Positions 1 through 8,259 of a stretch of 64,000 bases of DNA are shown piece after piece (positions within the stretch are counted from its first letter, which is position 1; each line of letters starts with the position of its first letter). This DNA is from AEGEAN-183 sp045563675. GTDB taxonomy: Bacteria > Pseudomonadota > Gammaproteobacteria > Magnimaribacterales > Magnimaribacteraceae. Location: assembly GCA_045563675.1 (NCBI GenBank), contig JBJLIX010000002.1, positions 575,262-639,261 of the forward strand, given 5' to 3'. The translations under genes were made by a program, and so were the position numbers. The notes beneath the pieces are model-generated. The model was given only the letters and a program-made list of their open reading frames with translations, was not told the origin of the DNA and searched no databases.

Positions 1-412
1 CAAATACGTACTTATATAGAGGTTTATTGCTAGAAATAGCTGAGGCTTTTAAATTAGCTAAAGAAACGGCTAAAATTGAATTTGCTCCTAAAAAGCTTTT
101 ATCCTTTGTCCCATCAATTTTACATAGTTCAATATCTAAAGACTTTTGATCTAAAGGATCTAAGCCAATAATTGATTCCTTTATTTGATTCTTTACAAAA
201 TTAATTGCTTTTAAAACTCCTTTTCCATTAAACCTTGAGGGATCCTGGTCTCTGAGCTCTAAGGCCTCGTGCCTTCCAGTGGAAGCACCTGAAGGCACTA
301 TAGCCAGAGATGAATTTCCATCTGAAAGTAGTAACTCTACAGATATAGTTGGGTTACCTCGAGAATCTAAAACCTCGAAAGCTAAAATATCTTCTATTTT
401 TAAATTAGGCAC
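1..412 (-). CDS. eno: enolase, N-terminal part (cut by window edge)
   Basis: Translating the minus strand from a GTG at 412-410 gives VPNLKIEDILAFEVLDSRGN, followed by PSGASTGRHEALELRD and GANSILAVSLAN, all hallmark enolase N-terminal motifs. About 137 residues are present and the remainder lies beyond base 1. Enolase interconverts 2-phosphoglycerate and phosphoenolpyruvate in glycolysis. It starts 6 bases after the kdsA stop, so it is probably the third gene of a pyrG-kdsA-eno operon, the usual gammaproteobacterial order; its PEP product is also the substrate of KdsA and MurA. The GTG start is chosen because no ATG lies nearby and the alignment with known enolases begins here. Confidence 0.93.
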   Translation of the reverse strand, partial: MPNLKIEDILAFEVLDSRGNPTISVELLLSDGNSSLAIVPSGASTGRHEALELRDQDPSRFNGKGVLKAINFVKNQIKESIIGLDPLDQKSLDIELCKIDGTKDKSFLGANSILAVSLANLKASAISSNKPLYKYVF

Positions 413-418
413 TATCTT

Positions 419-1267
419 CTATGTTATTTCTACTTCTTGAAAACTTTTTACTAATTTATCTATTTCTTTGATCTGAATTAAAAATTCTTTTAAATGTTTC
501 AATGGTAAAGCGCAAGGGCCATCACATTTTGCATTATCTGGATCAGGGTGGGTTTCAAGAAAGAGACCTGCTATGCCTATAGATATAGCAGATTTAGCTA
601 AGTCTAAAGAAAAAGACCTTCTTCCAGAAGTGCTTTTACCCTTACCCCCAGGTTCTTGTAAAGAGTGTGTTACATCAAAAATAACTGGATACTCATACAT
701 CTTAAGTTTAGCTAATCCCAACATATCTACAACCAAATTGTTATAACCAAAAGAAGTTCCTCTTTCACAAATTAATAGATCCGTGCTTCCGTGGTGTTCA
801 AACTTTTTAATAATGTTTTTTATTTCTGGCGGTGAGAGAAATTGACCTTTTTTTATGTTAACGGGAATATTTGTAGAGGATGCACTTTCTATTAGGTCGG
901 TTTGCCTACAAAGAAATGCTGGAATTTGAATAAGATCTAGTACTTTGGAGGCTTTAATGGCTTCTTCAGGGGAATGAACATCTGAAATTACCATGAGATC
1001 ATGATCTGATTTCAGCTTCCCAAGAATATCTAAACCCTTATCAATCCCAGGTCCCCGATAAGATTCAATAGAGGACCTATTGGCCTTATCATAAGAAGCT
1101 TTAAAGATGAAAGGAATTTTCAATTCTTTGGTTACCTTCTTACTTTCTTCAATGACTTCTAATATTGTTGTCTCATCCTCTAAAACATTTAGACCTGCTA
1201 TCAAAACAAAATCACTATCATTACTAAAAATAATATTTCCCACTTCTACTTTTCTTGGATTAGTCAT
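419..1267 (-). CDS. kdsA: 3-deoxy-8-phosphooctulonate synthase (KDO-8-P synthase)
   Basis: This 282-residue protein condenses PEP with arabinose 5-phosphate to make KDO-8-phosphate for the LPS inner core. Visible family motifs are GLNVLED near residue 25, FKASYDKANRSS, YRGPG, the ICERGTSFGYNNLVVDM segment and HPDPDNAKCDGPCALPL near the C terminus. Asn in the GLNVLE motif, where metal-dependent forms have Cys, suggests the metal-independent class. Its start overlaps the 3' end of pyrG by 8 bases, indicating translational coupling. Full length compared with the usual 280-285 residues. Confidence 0.96.
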   Translation of the reverse strand: MTNPRKVEVGNIIFSNDSDFVLIAGLNVLEDETTILEVIEESKKVTKELKIPFIFKASYDKANRSSIESYRGPGIDKGLDILGKLKSDHDLMVISDVHSPEEAIKASKVLDLIQIPAFLCRQTDLIESASSTNIPVNIKKGQFLSPPEIKNIIKKFEHHGSTDLLICERGTSFGYNNLVVDMLGLAKLKMYEYPVIFDVTHSLQEPGGKGKSTSGRRSFSLDLAKSAISIGIAGLFLETHPDPDNAKCDGPCALPLKHLKEFLIQIKEIDKLVKSFQEVEIT

Positions 1268-2912
1268 TTAATCTAGCTTGCCTTCTGTGATTTGCTGCAC
1301 TAATAAAACCTTTAAACAGAGGATGACCATCTATTGGATTTGAAGTAAATTCAGGATGAAACTGACAGCCTACAAACCAAGGATGATCAGTTATCTCAAC
1401 AACTTCAACTAAGTTCTTCTCTTTAGAGGTTCCAACTACATTTAATCCTCCAGATTCAATTTCCTCTAAATAGTTATTATTTACTTCATATCTGTGTCGA
1501 TGTCTCTCTTGAATAATATTCTTTCCATACAAAGAGCTAGTCAGAGAATTGCCTGACAATTTACATTCCTGAGCTCCTAGCCTCATTGTGCCCCCAAGAT
1601 CTGAGTTCTCATCACGTTTTTCTATCCTTCCTTTGGAGTTAACCCACTCACTGATTAAACCTATAACTGGGTAGTCTGTATCTTTATCAAATTCACTACT
1701 GTTTGCGCCTTTAAGATTAAGTACATTTCTAGCAAACTCAATAACCGCTACTTGCATTCCTAAGCAGATCCCTAAATAAGGAATACCTGATTCTCTTGCA
1801 TATTCTGCTGAAGTGATCATTCCTTCTATACCTCTAGTACCAAAGCCTCCAGGGACTAATATAGCATCTACATCTTTTAAGACCTTCTTTACATTTTTTG
1901 GTTCAACTGTTTCAGAATCAATATATTTAATCTGTATTTTTAATTCATGTTGTATACCTCCATGGACTAAAGCTTCGTTTAAAGATTTATATGCATCTTT
2001 TAGATCCATGTACTTTCCTACCATGGCAATAGTTACTTCATTGGTCGGATTAGTATGTGCTTCTGTTACTCGCTTCCATTCTTTAAGTTGAGGTTTTTTG
2101 CATTTTAAATTCATCCTTTCCGCAATTATTTCATCTACTTCTTGAAGATTTAACTGGATAGGAATCTTATATATCGATTCAACATCAGGCATCGATATAA
2201 CACTGTTCTTTTGTACATTTGTAAATAAGGCTATCTTTTTTCTTGCTTCATCAGAAAGTTCTTTTTCAGATCTGCATATTAGAATATCTGGTTGTAGCCC
2301 ATGAGATAACATTTCTTTGACTGATCTCTGCGTTGGCTTGGTTTTAATTTCTCCTGCTACAGCTATAAAAGGAACTAAAGTTAAATGAATAAATAACGTT
2401 CTAAAGCTATCTAATTCAATTTTCATTTGCCTTATAGCCTCCAGAAAGGGTTGAGATTCTATATCTCCGACTGTTCCACCAATTTCAATAATAGCTATTT
2501 CGCTGTTTTTTGATCCTTCTAATATTCTTCGTTTAATCTCATCAGTTATATGGGGTATTACCTGAACAGTTCCGCCCAAGTAATCTCCTCTTCTTTCTTT
2601 TCGTAAAACAGTTTCGTATACCTGTCCAGTTGTGAAGTTATTAGATTTAGACATTTTAGATTTAATAAATCTTTCATAATGTCCTAAATCTAAATCTGTT
2701 TCCGACCCATCTTCAGTAACAAAAACTTCTCCATGTTGAAAAGGGCTCATGGTCCCTGGGTCTAAATTTATATAGGGATCTAACTTCATAATAGTCACAT
2801 CAACTCCCCTGCTTTCTAGAAGAGCGCCCAATGAAGCAGAAGTTATTCCTTTTCCGAGAGAAGAAACAACTCCTCCAGTTACAAATATAAATTTAGTTGA
2901 TGAATTTACCAT
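1260..2912 (-). CDS. pyrG: CTP synthase
   Basis: A 550-residue CTP synthase that aminates UTP to CTP using glutamine and ATP. The N-terminal synthetase domain starts FIFVTGGVVSSLGKGITSAS (P-loop) and contains GGTVGDIESQPFLEA. The C-terminal class I glutamine amidotransferase domain has the nucleophile motif LGICLGMQ near residue 385 and the GCQFHPEFTSNP motif that supplies the catalytic His and Glu. Length is typical. First gene of the pyrG-kdsA-eno set; CTP is needed both for nucleic acids and for CMP-KDO, which fits its LPS neighbour. Confidence 0.97.
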   Translation of the reverse strand: MVNSSTKFIFVTGGVVSSLGKGITSASLGALLESRGVDVTIMKLDPYINLDPGTMSPFQHGEVFVTEDGSETDLDLGHYERFIKSKMSKSNNFTTGQVYETVLRKERRGDYLGGTVQVIPHITDEIKRRILEGSKNSEIAIIEIGGTVGDIESQPFLEAIRQMKIELDSFRTLFIHLTLVPFIAVAGEIKTKPTQRSVKEMLSHGLQPDILICRSEKELSDEARKKIALFTNVQKNSVISMPDVESIYKIPIQLNLQEVDEIIAERMNLKCKKPQLKEWKRVTEAHTNPTNEVTIAMVGKYMDLKDAYKSLNEALVHGGIQHELKIQIKYIDSETVEPKNVKKVLKDVDAILVPGGFGTRGIEGMITSAEYARESGIPYLGICLGMQVAVIEFARNVLNLKGANSSEFDKDTDYPVIGLISEWVNSKGRIEKRDENSDLGGTMRLGAQECKLSGNSLTSSLYGKNIIQERHRHRYEVNNNYLEEIESGGLNVVGTSKEKNLVEVVEITDHPWFVGCQFHPEFTSNPIDGHPLFKGFISAANHRRQARLND

Positions 2913-2996
2913 CTTTTGTCATACAGAAAAAATTTTCCTAAGATGGCAGTGCAGATTAACAAAAAGAAGATAAGGCTACAATGTAAATAATTTTTA

Positions 2997-4403
2997 TTAT
3001 TCTGAATAATCTCCTCTATCTTCATAAAATTGAGGAGGGATATAGTCGTCATTCATAGCCAGATTCTCAAATCTAGCAATTTCAGCTCTAAAGGCTAAAG
3101 TTTTTGTACCTGTAGGCCCATTTCTCTGCTTAGCTATATTAATTAGTGCTTTTCCTTTACTTTCTAAATCACTTTCATCGTAATACTCATGTCTATATAG
3201 AAAAGCTATAACATCAGCATCTTGCTCTAGAGCTCCTGAGTCCCTTAAATCAGACAATATAGGCTGCTTTTTAGGTCTTGAATCTACTGCTCTATTTAAC
3301 TGTGATAAGGCCACTACAGGGATATTGAGTTCTTTCGCTAAAGCTTTGAGCGACCTACTTATCTCACTAATTTCTGCCACTCTGTTATCGCTCCTTCCTG
3401 GAACTTGCATTAGTCCTATATAGTCAACTACTATCATCGCTAGGTCTTTATTTTCTCTCATAATCCTGCGGGATCTGGACCTTAATTCTGCTGGAGTTAA
3501 GGCAGGAGTATCATCTAAAAGTATATTCCTACTACTTAAAAGGGTCATAGCTTTATCAACGCCTTCAAAATCTGGGTCGTCTAACTCTCCCCTTACAAGT
3601 CTTTGTAAATCTATCTTTGCAATTGACGAAATAAACCTTCTAATTACTTGTTCTGCAGCCATTTCCATACTGAAGACAAGTACTGTTTTATTAGTTTCTT
3701 CAGCAACATTTTCAGCGATGTTTAGAGCTAAGGCTGTCTTACCCATTGAAGGCCTGCCAGCTATAATTATCAAATCAGATTTTTGGAATCCCAGAGTAAG
3801 TTCATCTATAACTTTAAAACCAGTACTAATACCAACCAGAGAACTTCCAGATTCATTTGCTATTTGTATTTCAGAATACACGTCTCCTAGCCACTCTTTT
3901 ACATTTCTTGGTCCTTGAGACCTCTTAACGTCATCCCTTAAACTAAGAATTTGTTCCTCTGCATTATCTAAAACCTGATCACTGCTTGAGGAATCAGATT
4001 CTCGAGCAACCTCTGAAATCTTATCTACAGTATTTATTAGTCTTCTTAAATTAGACCTCTGTTTTATGATTTCTGCATAACTTTCTATATTTGCAACACT
4101 TGGAGTCTCCTTAGCTAGTTGAGTAAGATAATTTTTACCTCCTAAGTTAATAAGCTTAGGTAGATTGCCATTTCCTTCTATCGTTTCTTGTACAGTAATA
4201 AGATCAATTGGTTTGCCTAAGTCTTGTAAATCCTTTATGGTTTTGAAAATTAACTTATGCTCCTCTTGATAGAAATCCTCTTCTAAAATTAGATTTGATA
4301 CAAGATCCCAAGCATCATTTTTCAGCATAATGCCTCCAAGAACAGCCCTTTCAGCTTCTACTGAGAAAGGAAGTTCTTCTTTAGGGGCATAATTTTGTGA
4401 CAT
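2997..4403 (-). CDS. dnaB: replicative DNA helicase DnaB
   Basis: A 468-residue hexameric replicative helicase. The N-terminal domain (PFSVEAERAVLGGIML) is followed by a linker and a RecA-like motor with Walker A GRPSMGKTALALN near residue 215, Walker B MIVVDYIGLMQ, and SQLNRAVDSRPKKQP with DLRDSGALEQDADV. Full length. It follows rplI by 80 bases, the usual gammaproteobacterial order rpsF-rpsR-rplI-dnaB. No intein or insertion is visible. Confidence 0.97.
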   Translation of the reverse strand: MSQNYAPKEELPFSVEAERAVLGGIMLKNDAWDLVSNLILEEDFYQEEHKLIFKTIKDLQDLGKPIDLITVQETIEGNGNLPKLINLGGKNYLTQLAKETPSVANIESYAEIIKQRSNLRRLINTVDKISEVARESDSSSSDQVLDNAEEQILSLRDDVKRSQGPRNVKEWLGDVYSEIQIANESGSSLVGISTGFKVIDELTLGFQKSDLIIIAGRPSMGKTALALNIAENVAEETNKTVLVFSMEMAAEQVIRRFISSIAKIDLQRLVRGELDDPDFEGVDKAMTLLSSRNILLDDTPALTPAELRSRSRRIMRENKDLAMIVVDYIGLMQVPGRSDNRVAEISEISRSLKALAKELNIPVVALSQLNRAVDSRPKKQPILSDLRDSGALEQDADVIAFLYRHEYYDESDLESKGKALINIAKQRNGPTGTKTLAFRAEIARFENLAMNDDYIPPQFYEDRGDYSE

Positions 4404-4483
4404 AGAAAGAAAGATATTAGATTACATTTAAGTTATATCTAATTCTCCCACTGCAGGAGATTTAAAACAATAAAAAAATACGT

Positions 4484-4933
4484 CTATTCTTCAGCTTCTA
4501 TAGAGACTTGAATTTCGTGGATTACTTCGGGATGAAGTTCAATATCAACCTTATGATCACCTAGTTCTTTAAGAGCACCTTCTGGTAACCTAATAGAGCC
4601 TTTTTCAATATCAACTCCAAGTGAATTAATTACCTCAGCTATCTCTCTTGTTCCAATAGAGCCATATAAAGTTTCTTCTTCAGAAACAGCAACTTTTATA
4701 TTAACTTTTAGTAAAGATAGCTTTTCAACGAGTGACAAAGCTAATTGTTTTCTTTCCTCTTCCGCTTTTAAAAGATTTTCTTTTCTTTCCTCGTATTCTG
4801 CCTTATTTTCTTCATTCGCTCTAACAGCCTTTCCTGTAGGGATGAGAAAGTTCCTAGCATATCCTGACTTAACATTAACTAAATCTCCAGGATCACCTAA
4901 TTTGATTATCTTTTCTAAAAGGATTATTTCCAT
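4484..4933 (-). CDS. rplI: 50S ribosomal protein L9
   Basis: A 149-residue protein with the L9 N-terminal RNA-binding signature (MEIILLEKIIKLGDPGDLVNVKSGYARNFLIP, seen at residues 1-32), a long charged central helix and a C-terminal domain containing LYGSIGTREIA. It binds 23S rRNA at the base of the L1 stalk. Ten bases separate it from rpsR. Length matches E. coli L9. Confidence 0.97.
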   Translation of the reverse strand: MEIILLEKIIKLGDPGDLVNVKSGYARNFLIPTGKAVRANEENKAEYEERKENLLKAEEERKQLALSLVEKLSLLKVNIKVAVSEEETLYGSIGTREIAEVINSLGVDIEKGSIRLPEGALKELGDHKVDIELHPEVIHEIQVSIEAEE

Positions 4934-4943
4934 ATATTTCTAC

Positions 4944-5210
4944 TTATTTATAATGAGAATCTGTGTAAGATAGCAAAGCAAGATGTCTTGCTTTTTTTAC
5001 AGCTGAAGTTAGTTGTCTCTGATATTTAGCCGATGTCCCTGTAACTCTTGCTGGCATAATCTTGCCAGTTTCAGTGATAAATTCTTTTAAAAGCTTTATA
5101 TCCTTATAATCTACTTCTTCAATACCTAATGAAGTAAATTTACAGTATCTTTTCTTGAACTCTTGATTGGGTCTTCTTTTTTTAAAACCTTTCTTTTGTT
5201 TCCTAGCCAT
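4944..5210 (-). CDS. rpsR: 30S ribosomal protein S18
   Basis: An 88-residue basic protein with the S18 core (YKDIKLLKEFITETGKIMPAR followed by TGTSAKYQRQLTSAVKKAR). It binds the 30S platform next to S6. The N terminus is a Lys/Arg-rich stretch slightly longer than in E. coli (75 residues). It lies 18 bases downstream of rpsF, in the conserved rpsF-rpsR-rplI operon. Confidence 0.96.
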   Translation of the reverse strand: MARKQKKGFKKRRPNQEFKKRYCKFTSLGIEEVDYKDIKLLKEFITETGKIMPARVTGTSAKYQRQLTSAVKKARHLALLSYTDSHYK

Positions 5211-5228
5211 CTATTTATCTCCCAATTT

Positions 5229-5831
5229 TTAATTACTTTTTTCTTCAGAATCAAGCTTTTCATCTTTTGATGGAAGATCTTCAGATTTATCTTCATCAGT
5301 ATTCTTATCAGAATCAAGCTTTTCATCTTTTGATGGAAGATCTTCAGATTTATCTTCATCAGTATTCTTATCAGAATCAAGCTTTTCATCTTTTGATGGA
5401 AGATCTTCAGATTTATCTTCATCAGTATTCTTAACAGAAGATTCTACTTCTTTTTCTTTCTTTGTTTTACGCTTATTTTCAGATGAATAATCAACTGAGT
5501 CTTCTTCATCTTTAGTTTGCTTCAAAAGCGCTGACGAATCTGCATAAGCTTTCTTTTGTAATAAAATAAGATCTCTAAGTATAGAGTCATTAAACTTAAA
5601 AGAAGACTTTATTTCATCAATAGCTTCTTTATTACACTCAACATTCATCAGTGCATAAGTTGCTTTAAATTGATCTTGTATTGGATAGGCAAGCTTCCTA
5701 CTTCCAATATTCTCAGATCTATGAACAGATCCTCCACTTTCAGTAACAATAGAAGTAAATTTGTTTAAAATTGATTGTGTCTGATCCGTCTGATCAGGAT
5801 GAACTATAAAAACAATCTCATAATGTCTCAT
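5229..5831 (-). CDS. rpsF: 30S ribosomal protein S6 with repeated acidic C-terminal tail
   Basis: Residues 1 to about 95 are a normal S6 (MRHYEIVFIVHPDQTDQ, then GSRKLAYPIQDQFKATYALMNVEC and DSILRDLIL). After that, a charged tail brings the protein to 200 residues, compared with 131-135 in E. coli. The tail contains three near-identical 21-residue units rich in Asp, Glu, Lys and Ser (core DEDKSEDLPSKDEKLDSDKN), encoded by 63-bp tandem DNA repeats. S6 binds 16S rRNA with S18. Acidic S6 tails exist in E. coli, where RimK adds glutamates after translation, so a gene-encoded repeat tail may serve a similar purpose; this is an inference. A GAGG Shine-Dalgarno-like sequence precedes the ATG. Confidence 0.93.
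   Translation of the reverse strand: MRHYEIVFIVHPDQTDQTQSILNKFTSIVTESGGSVHRSENIGSRKLAYPIQDQFKATYALMNVECNKEAIDEIKSSFKFNDSILRDLILLQKKAYADSSALLKQTKDEEDSVDYSSENKRKTKKEKEVESSVKNTDEDKSEDLPSKDEKLDSDKNTDEDKSEDLPSKDEKLDSDKNTDEDKSEDLPSKDEKLDSEEKSN
5248..5436 (-). repeat. three 63-bp tandem repeats inside rpsF
   Basis: Units begin at 5248, 5311 and 5374, exactly 63 bases apart, and are nearly identical; the third ends with a one-base difference (ttaaca for ttatca). The period is a multiple of three, so copy-number change would lengthen or shorten the S6 tail by 21 residues without shifting the frame. Confidence 0.95.
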
Positions 5832-5849
5832 ATATACCTCAAGGTAAAA

Positions 5850-5875
5850 GCTCCCTTTAACAAAAAAAGTGGAGC
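5850..5875 (-). terminator. hairpin between ddl and rpsF: weak terminator or leader structure
   Basis: On the minus strand GCTCC-A-CTTT and AAAGGGAGC can pair into a 9-bp stem with one bulged A and a 7-base loop, followed directly by TTTT. Because ddl lies downstream of rpsF on the minus strand, this element sits in the rpsF leader, 18 bases before its ATG. It could attenuate transcription into rpsF, or be an autoregulatory structure. I could not recognise the conserved CCG bulge of known S6:S18 leaders. Confidence 0.3.
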
Positions 5876-5912
5876 AAGGTTAAGAGGAAGGGCATTTTAT
5901 TTGATGTTATTT

Positions 5913-6872
5913 CTAGAAGCAAGCTTCCTTCAAGATATTAATTATCAACTCACTAAAATCCATATTCTGAAAACTGGCTGATTTAGGAACTAAACTATTT
6001 TCAGTCATCCCTGGAGAGGTGTTTACTTCCAATAACTGGAAATTTCTTTCTTTATCTAAAATAAAATCAACTCTGCCCCAACCACTGCAGCCTAAGGAAG
6101 AAAAACCATGCCATGCAAAATCTCTTAACATATCTAGTTCCTCAGAACTAAAATCTCCTTGGTAGTATTCTGTATCATCTCTTTCATACTTTGCATTGAA
6201 ATCATAGAATTCATTCTTGGGCTTTATGCATAGTGGCTTAAGCGTTTTTTCACCAAGAATTGGTACTGTAACCTCCTGTCCTTCAATATAGGCCTCTACG
6301 ATTATTAAATCATCATAATTTAAGGCCTCTTTCATTGCTTCTTCTAGACTTCCCCTGCCCGGATGAACAATAGTTATTCCTAGACTTGAACCTTCTCTTG
6401 CAGGTTTCACAACAAAAGATTTATCTAGGTGTCCTACATCTTCTTCTCCAGAAACATAAGGAATAGTCGCAGAGTCTTTAGTACCAGCATTTATTATTTC
6501 AACAAAATCAGGGGTAGGAAGAGATAATTCTCTCCAAATTTTTTTAGTTTCTAATTTATTCATAGCTATCTCACAAGATTTAGAATTACTTCCCGTGAAC
6601 TTTTTACCTGAATCCTCTAAAATTTTTTGAACAAAACCATCCTCACCGCCTTTCCCATGTAAAGCAATAAAAGCTATATCCAAGGAATCAACTATATCTC
6701 TTACGTGTTCAGCAGATTTCAAGTCAATACTTCTAGGTTTTAGTCCTAATGTTTTTAGAGATTCAGTTACTGCATGACCACTCTTTAATGATATTTCTCT
6801 TTCAGAAGACCACCCTCCCATTAAAACAGAGATCTCATAATCTCTAAGTCTATCTAGGAAATCTTCATTCAT
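5913..6872 (-). CDS. ddl: D-alanine--D-alanine ligase
   Basis: A 319-residue ATP-grasp ligase joining two D-alanines for the peptidoglycan stem peptide. Motifs: SVLMGGWSSEREISLKSG at the N terminus, FIALHGKGGEDGFVQ, FTGSNSKSCEIAMNK, VVKPAREGSSLG, and the Mg-binding LLEVNTSPGMTE. Its start overlaps the end of murC by 8 bases. It is the last gene of the dcw cluster here. In most gammaproteobacteria ftsQ-ftsA-ftsZ follow it, whereas here the neighbouring gene is rpsF, transcribed in the same direction and lying on the far side at lower coordinates. Confidence 0.96.
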   Translation of the reverse strand: MNEDFLDRLRDYEISVLMGGWSSEREISLKSGHAVTESLKTLGLKPRSIDLKSAEHVRDIVDSLDIAFIALHGKGGEDGFVQKILEDSGKKFTGSNSKSCEIAMNKLETKKIWRELSLPTPDFVEIINAGTKDSATIPYVSGEEDVGHLDKSFVVKPAREGSSLGITIVHPGRGSLEEAMKEALNYDDLIIVEAYIEGQEVTVPILGEKTLKPLCIKPKNEFYDFNAKYERDDTEYYQGDFSSEELDMLRDFAWHGFSSLGCSGWGRVDFILDKERNFQLLEVNTSPGMTENSLVPKSASFQNMDFSELIINILKEACF

Positions 6873-8259
6873 TTTTTTTAATTATAGGACTTAGTTCTTC
6901 AGATATTTCTGAAATATTCCCAGCTCCTTGAATTAATAATATGCCTCCATGACCTAAATTTTCTGATCTTATTAGTTCTAGGGCTTCATGACTTGAATTA
7001 CAAAGTCTTACCTTTAAAAAACCTGATTTCTTTATAGATTCTAATAATTTTGAAGAACTTATATCTTTCAATGCTTTTTCTCCAGCAGGATAAATATCTA
7101 ATAATAAAAGGTGATCAACAAGACCCAACACTTCTACAAAATCAGTAAATAAGTCAATTGTTCTAGAGTAACGATGAGGTTGAAAAACCATTGTTATCTC
7201 TTTGTCTACAAATGACTCTCTTAAAGTTTCTATAGTACTTCTTATTTCATTTGGATGATGTCCATAATCATCTACAACAATAGTGGAATTCAGTTTCCCT
7301 AAGAATTCCATCCTTCTATTTATTCCTGAAAATTTAGAAAGTGCAGATTGAATATTAATAGAAGAAATATTCTCTTCTAAAGCAATTATTACAGCTGCTG
7401 CTGCATTAAGTGCATTATGCCTACCAGGAATTTTTAGCTTCAAATCTAAAACTTCATCTTCGGTATTAACCAAAGAAAACTTTGAGAAAAAACCTTCATT
7501 CTTATAATTAACTAAACGATAATCATTTTTTTTCTCAAAACCATAAAGAATAGTTTTTCTAGAAAAAGCAGGAGTTAGTTTTCTAATAATTGGATCATCA
7601 CCACAAGCTACGAGAAGTCCATCAAAGGGTAATCTTTTTACGAAATTAATAAAAGCTTCTTCCAAGTTCTGAAAATTATTTCCATAATTCAAAAGATGAT
7701 CTGAGTCTATATTAGTAATTATTTCTAATGAAGGTTGCAGCTTCAAAAAGGACTTATCACTTTCATCTGCTTCTGCAATAAGATAATCGCCTGTTCCTAG
7801 CTTTGCATTAGTAGCGAAACTTGTTATAACACCACCATTAATGAAAGTTGGATCTAGCATTGCTTCTGTCATAATAGATGCAAGCAAGCTGGTAGTAGTA
7901 GTCTTACCGTGCGTTCCTGCTATTGCAATACCTCTTTTCATTATCATTAAACTTGAAAGAAGCTCAGCTCTCTCAAGAATGGGTATATTCTGTTTCATAG
8001 CAGATACTAATTCAGGGTTTTTATCCTTTATAGCTGATGACTTAACAAGCATATCGGCTCCTTCTATATTTTCAGATCTATGATCAAACACAATTTCTAT
8101 ACCGAGAGATTGCAATCTTTTTGTAATTGAAGATTCTGTCATATCAGAACCTCCTACTTCATAACCTAAATTAAGCAGAACTTCAGCTAATCCACTCATT
8201 CCACTTCCGCCTATACCAACGAAGAATATTTTATTAAGAGATTTTTTTAATGGATTCAT
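6865..8259 (-). CDS. murC: UDP-N-acetylmuramate--L-alanine ligase
   Basis: A 464-residue Mur ligase adding L-Ala to UDP-MurNAc. N-terminal Rossmann domain FFVGIGGSGMSGLAEVL, ATP loop AIAGTHGKTTTTSLLAS near residue 115, central domain with the ITNIDSDHL signature, and C-terminal VVDDYGHHPNEI and FQPHRYSRT motifs. It overlaps murG upstream by 26 bases and ddl downstream by 8, so this group is tightly coupled. Confidence 0.97.
   Translation of the reverse strand: MNPLKKSLNKIFFVGIGGSGMSGLAEVLLNLGYEVGGSDMTESSITKRLQSLGIEIVFDHRSENIEGADMLVKSSAIKDKNPELVSAMKQNIPILERAELLSSLMIMKRGIAIAGTHGKTTTTSLLASIMTEAMLDPTFINGGVITSFATNAKLGTGDYLIAEADESDKSFLKLQPSLEIITNIDSDHLLNYGNNFQNLEEAFINFVKRLPFDGLLVACGDDPIIRKLTPAFSRKTILYGFEKKNDYRLVNYKNEGFFSKFSLVNTEDEVLDLKLKIPGRHNALNAAAAVIIALEENISSINIQSALSKFSGINRRMEFLGKLNSTIVVDDYGHHPNEIRSTIETLRESFVDKEITMVFQPHRYSRTIDLFTDFVEVLGLVDHLLLLDIYPAGEKALKDISSSKLLESIKKSGFLKVRLCNSSHEALELIRSENLGHGGILLIQGAGNISEISEELSPIIKKNE

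Noticed and set aside
2913..2996. A terminator between pyrG and dnaB
   Set aside because: No stem of useful strength followed by a T run was found on the minus strand.
5126..5422. A 98-residue minus-strand frame with repeated KINLKIFHQKMKSLILIRIL
   Set aside because: It is the out-of-frame translation of the 63-bp rpsF repeats and runs into rpsR; no separate gene.
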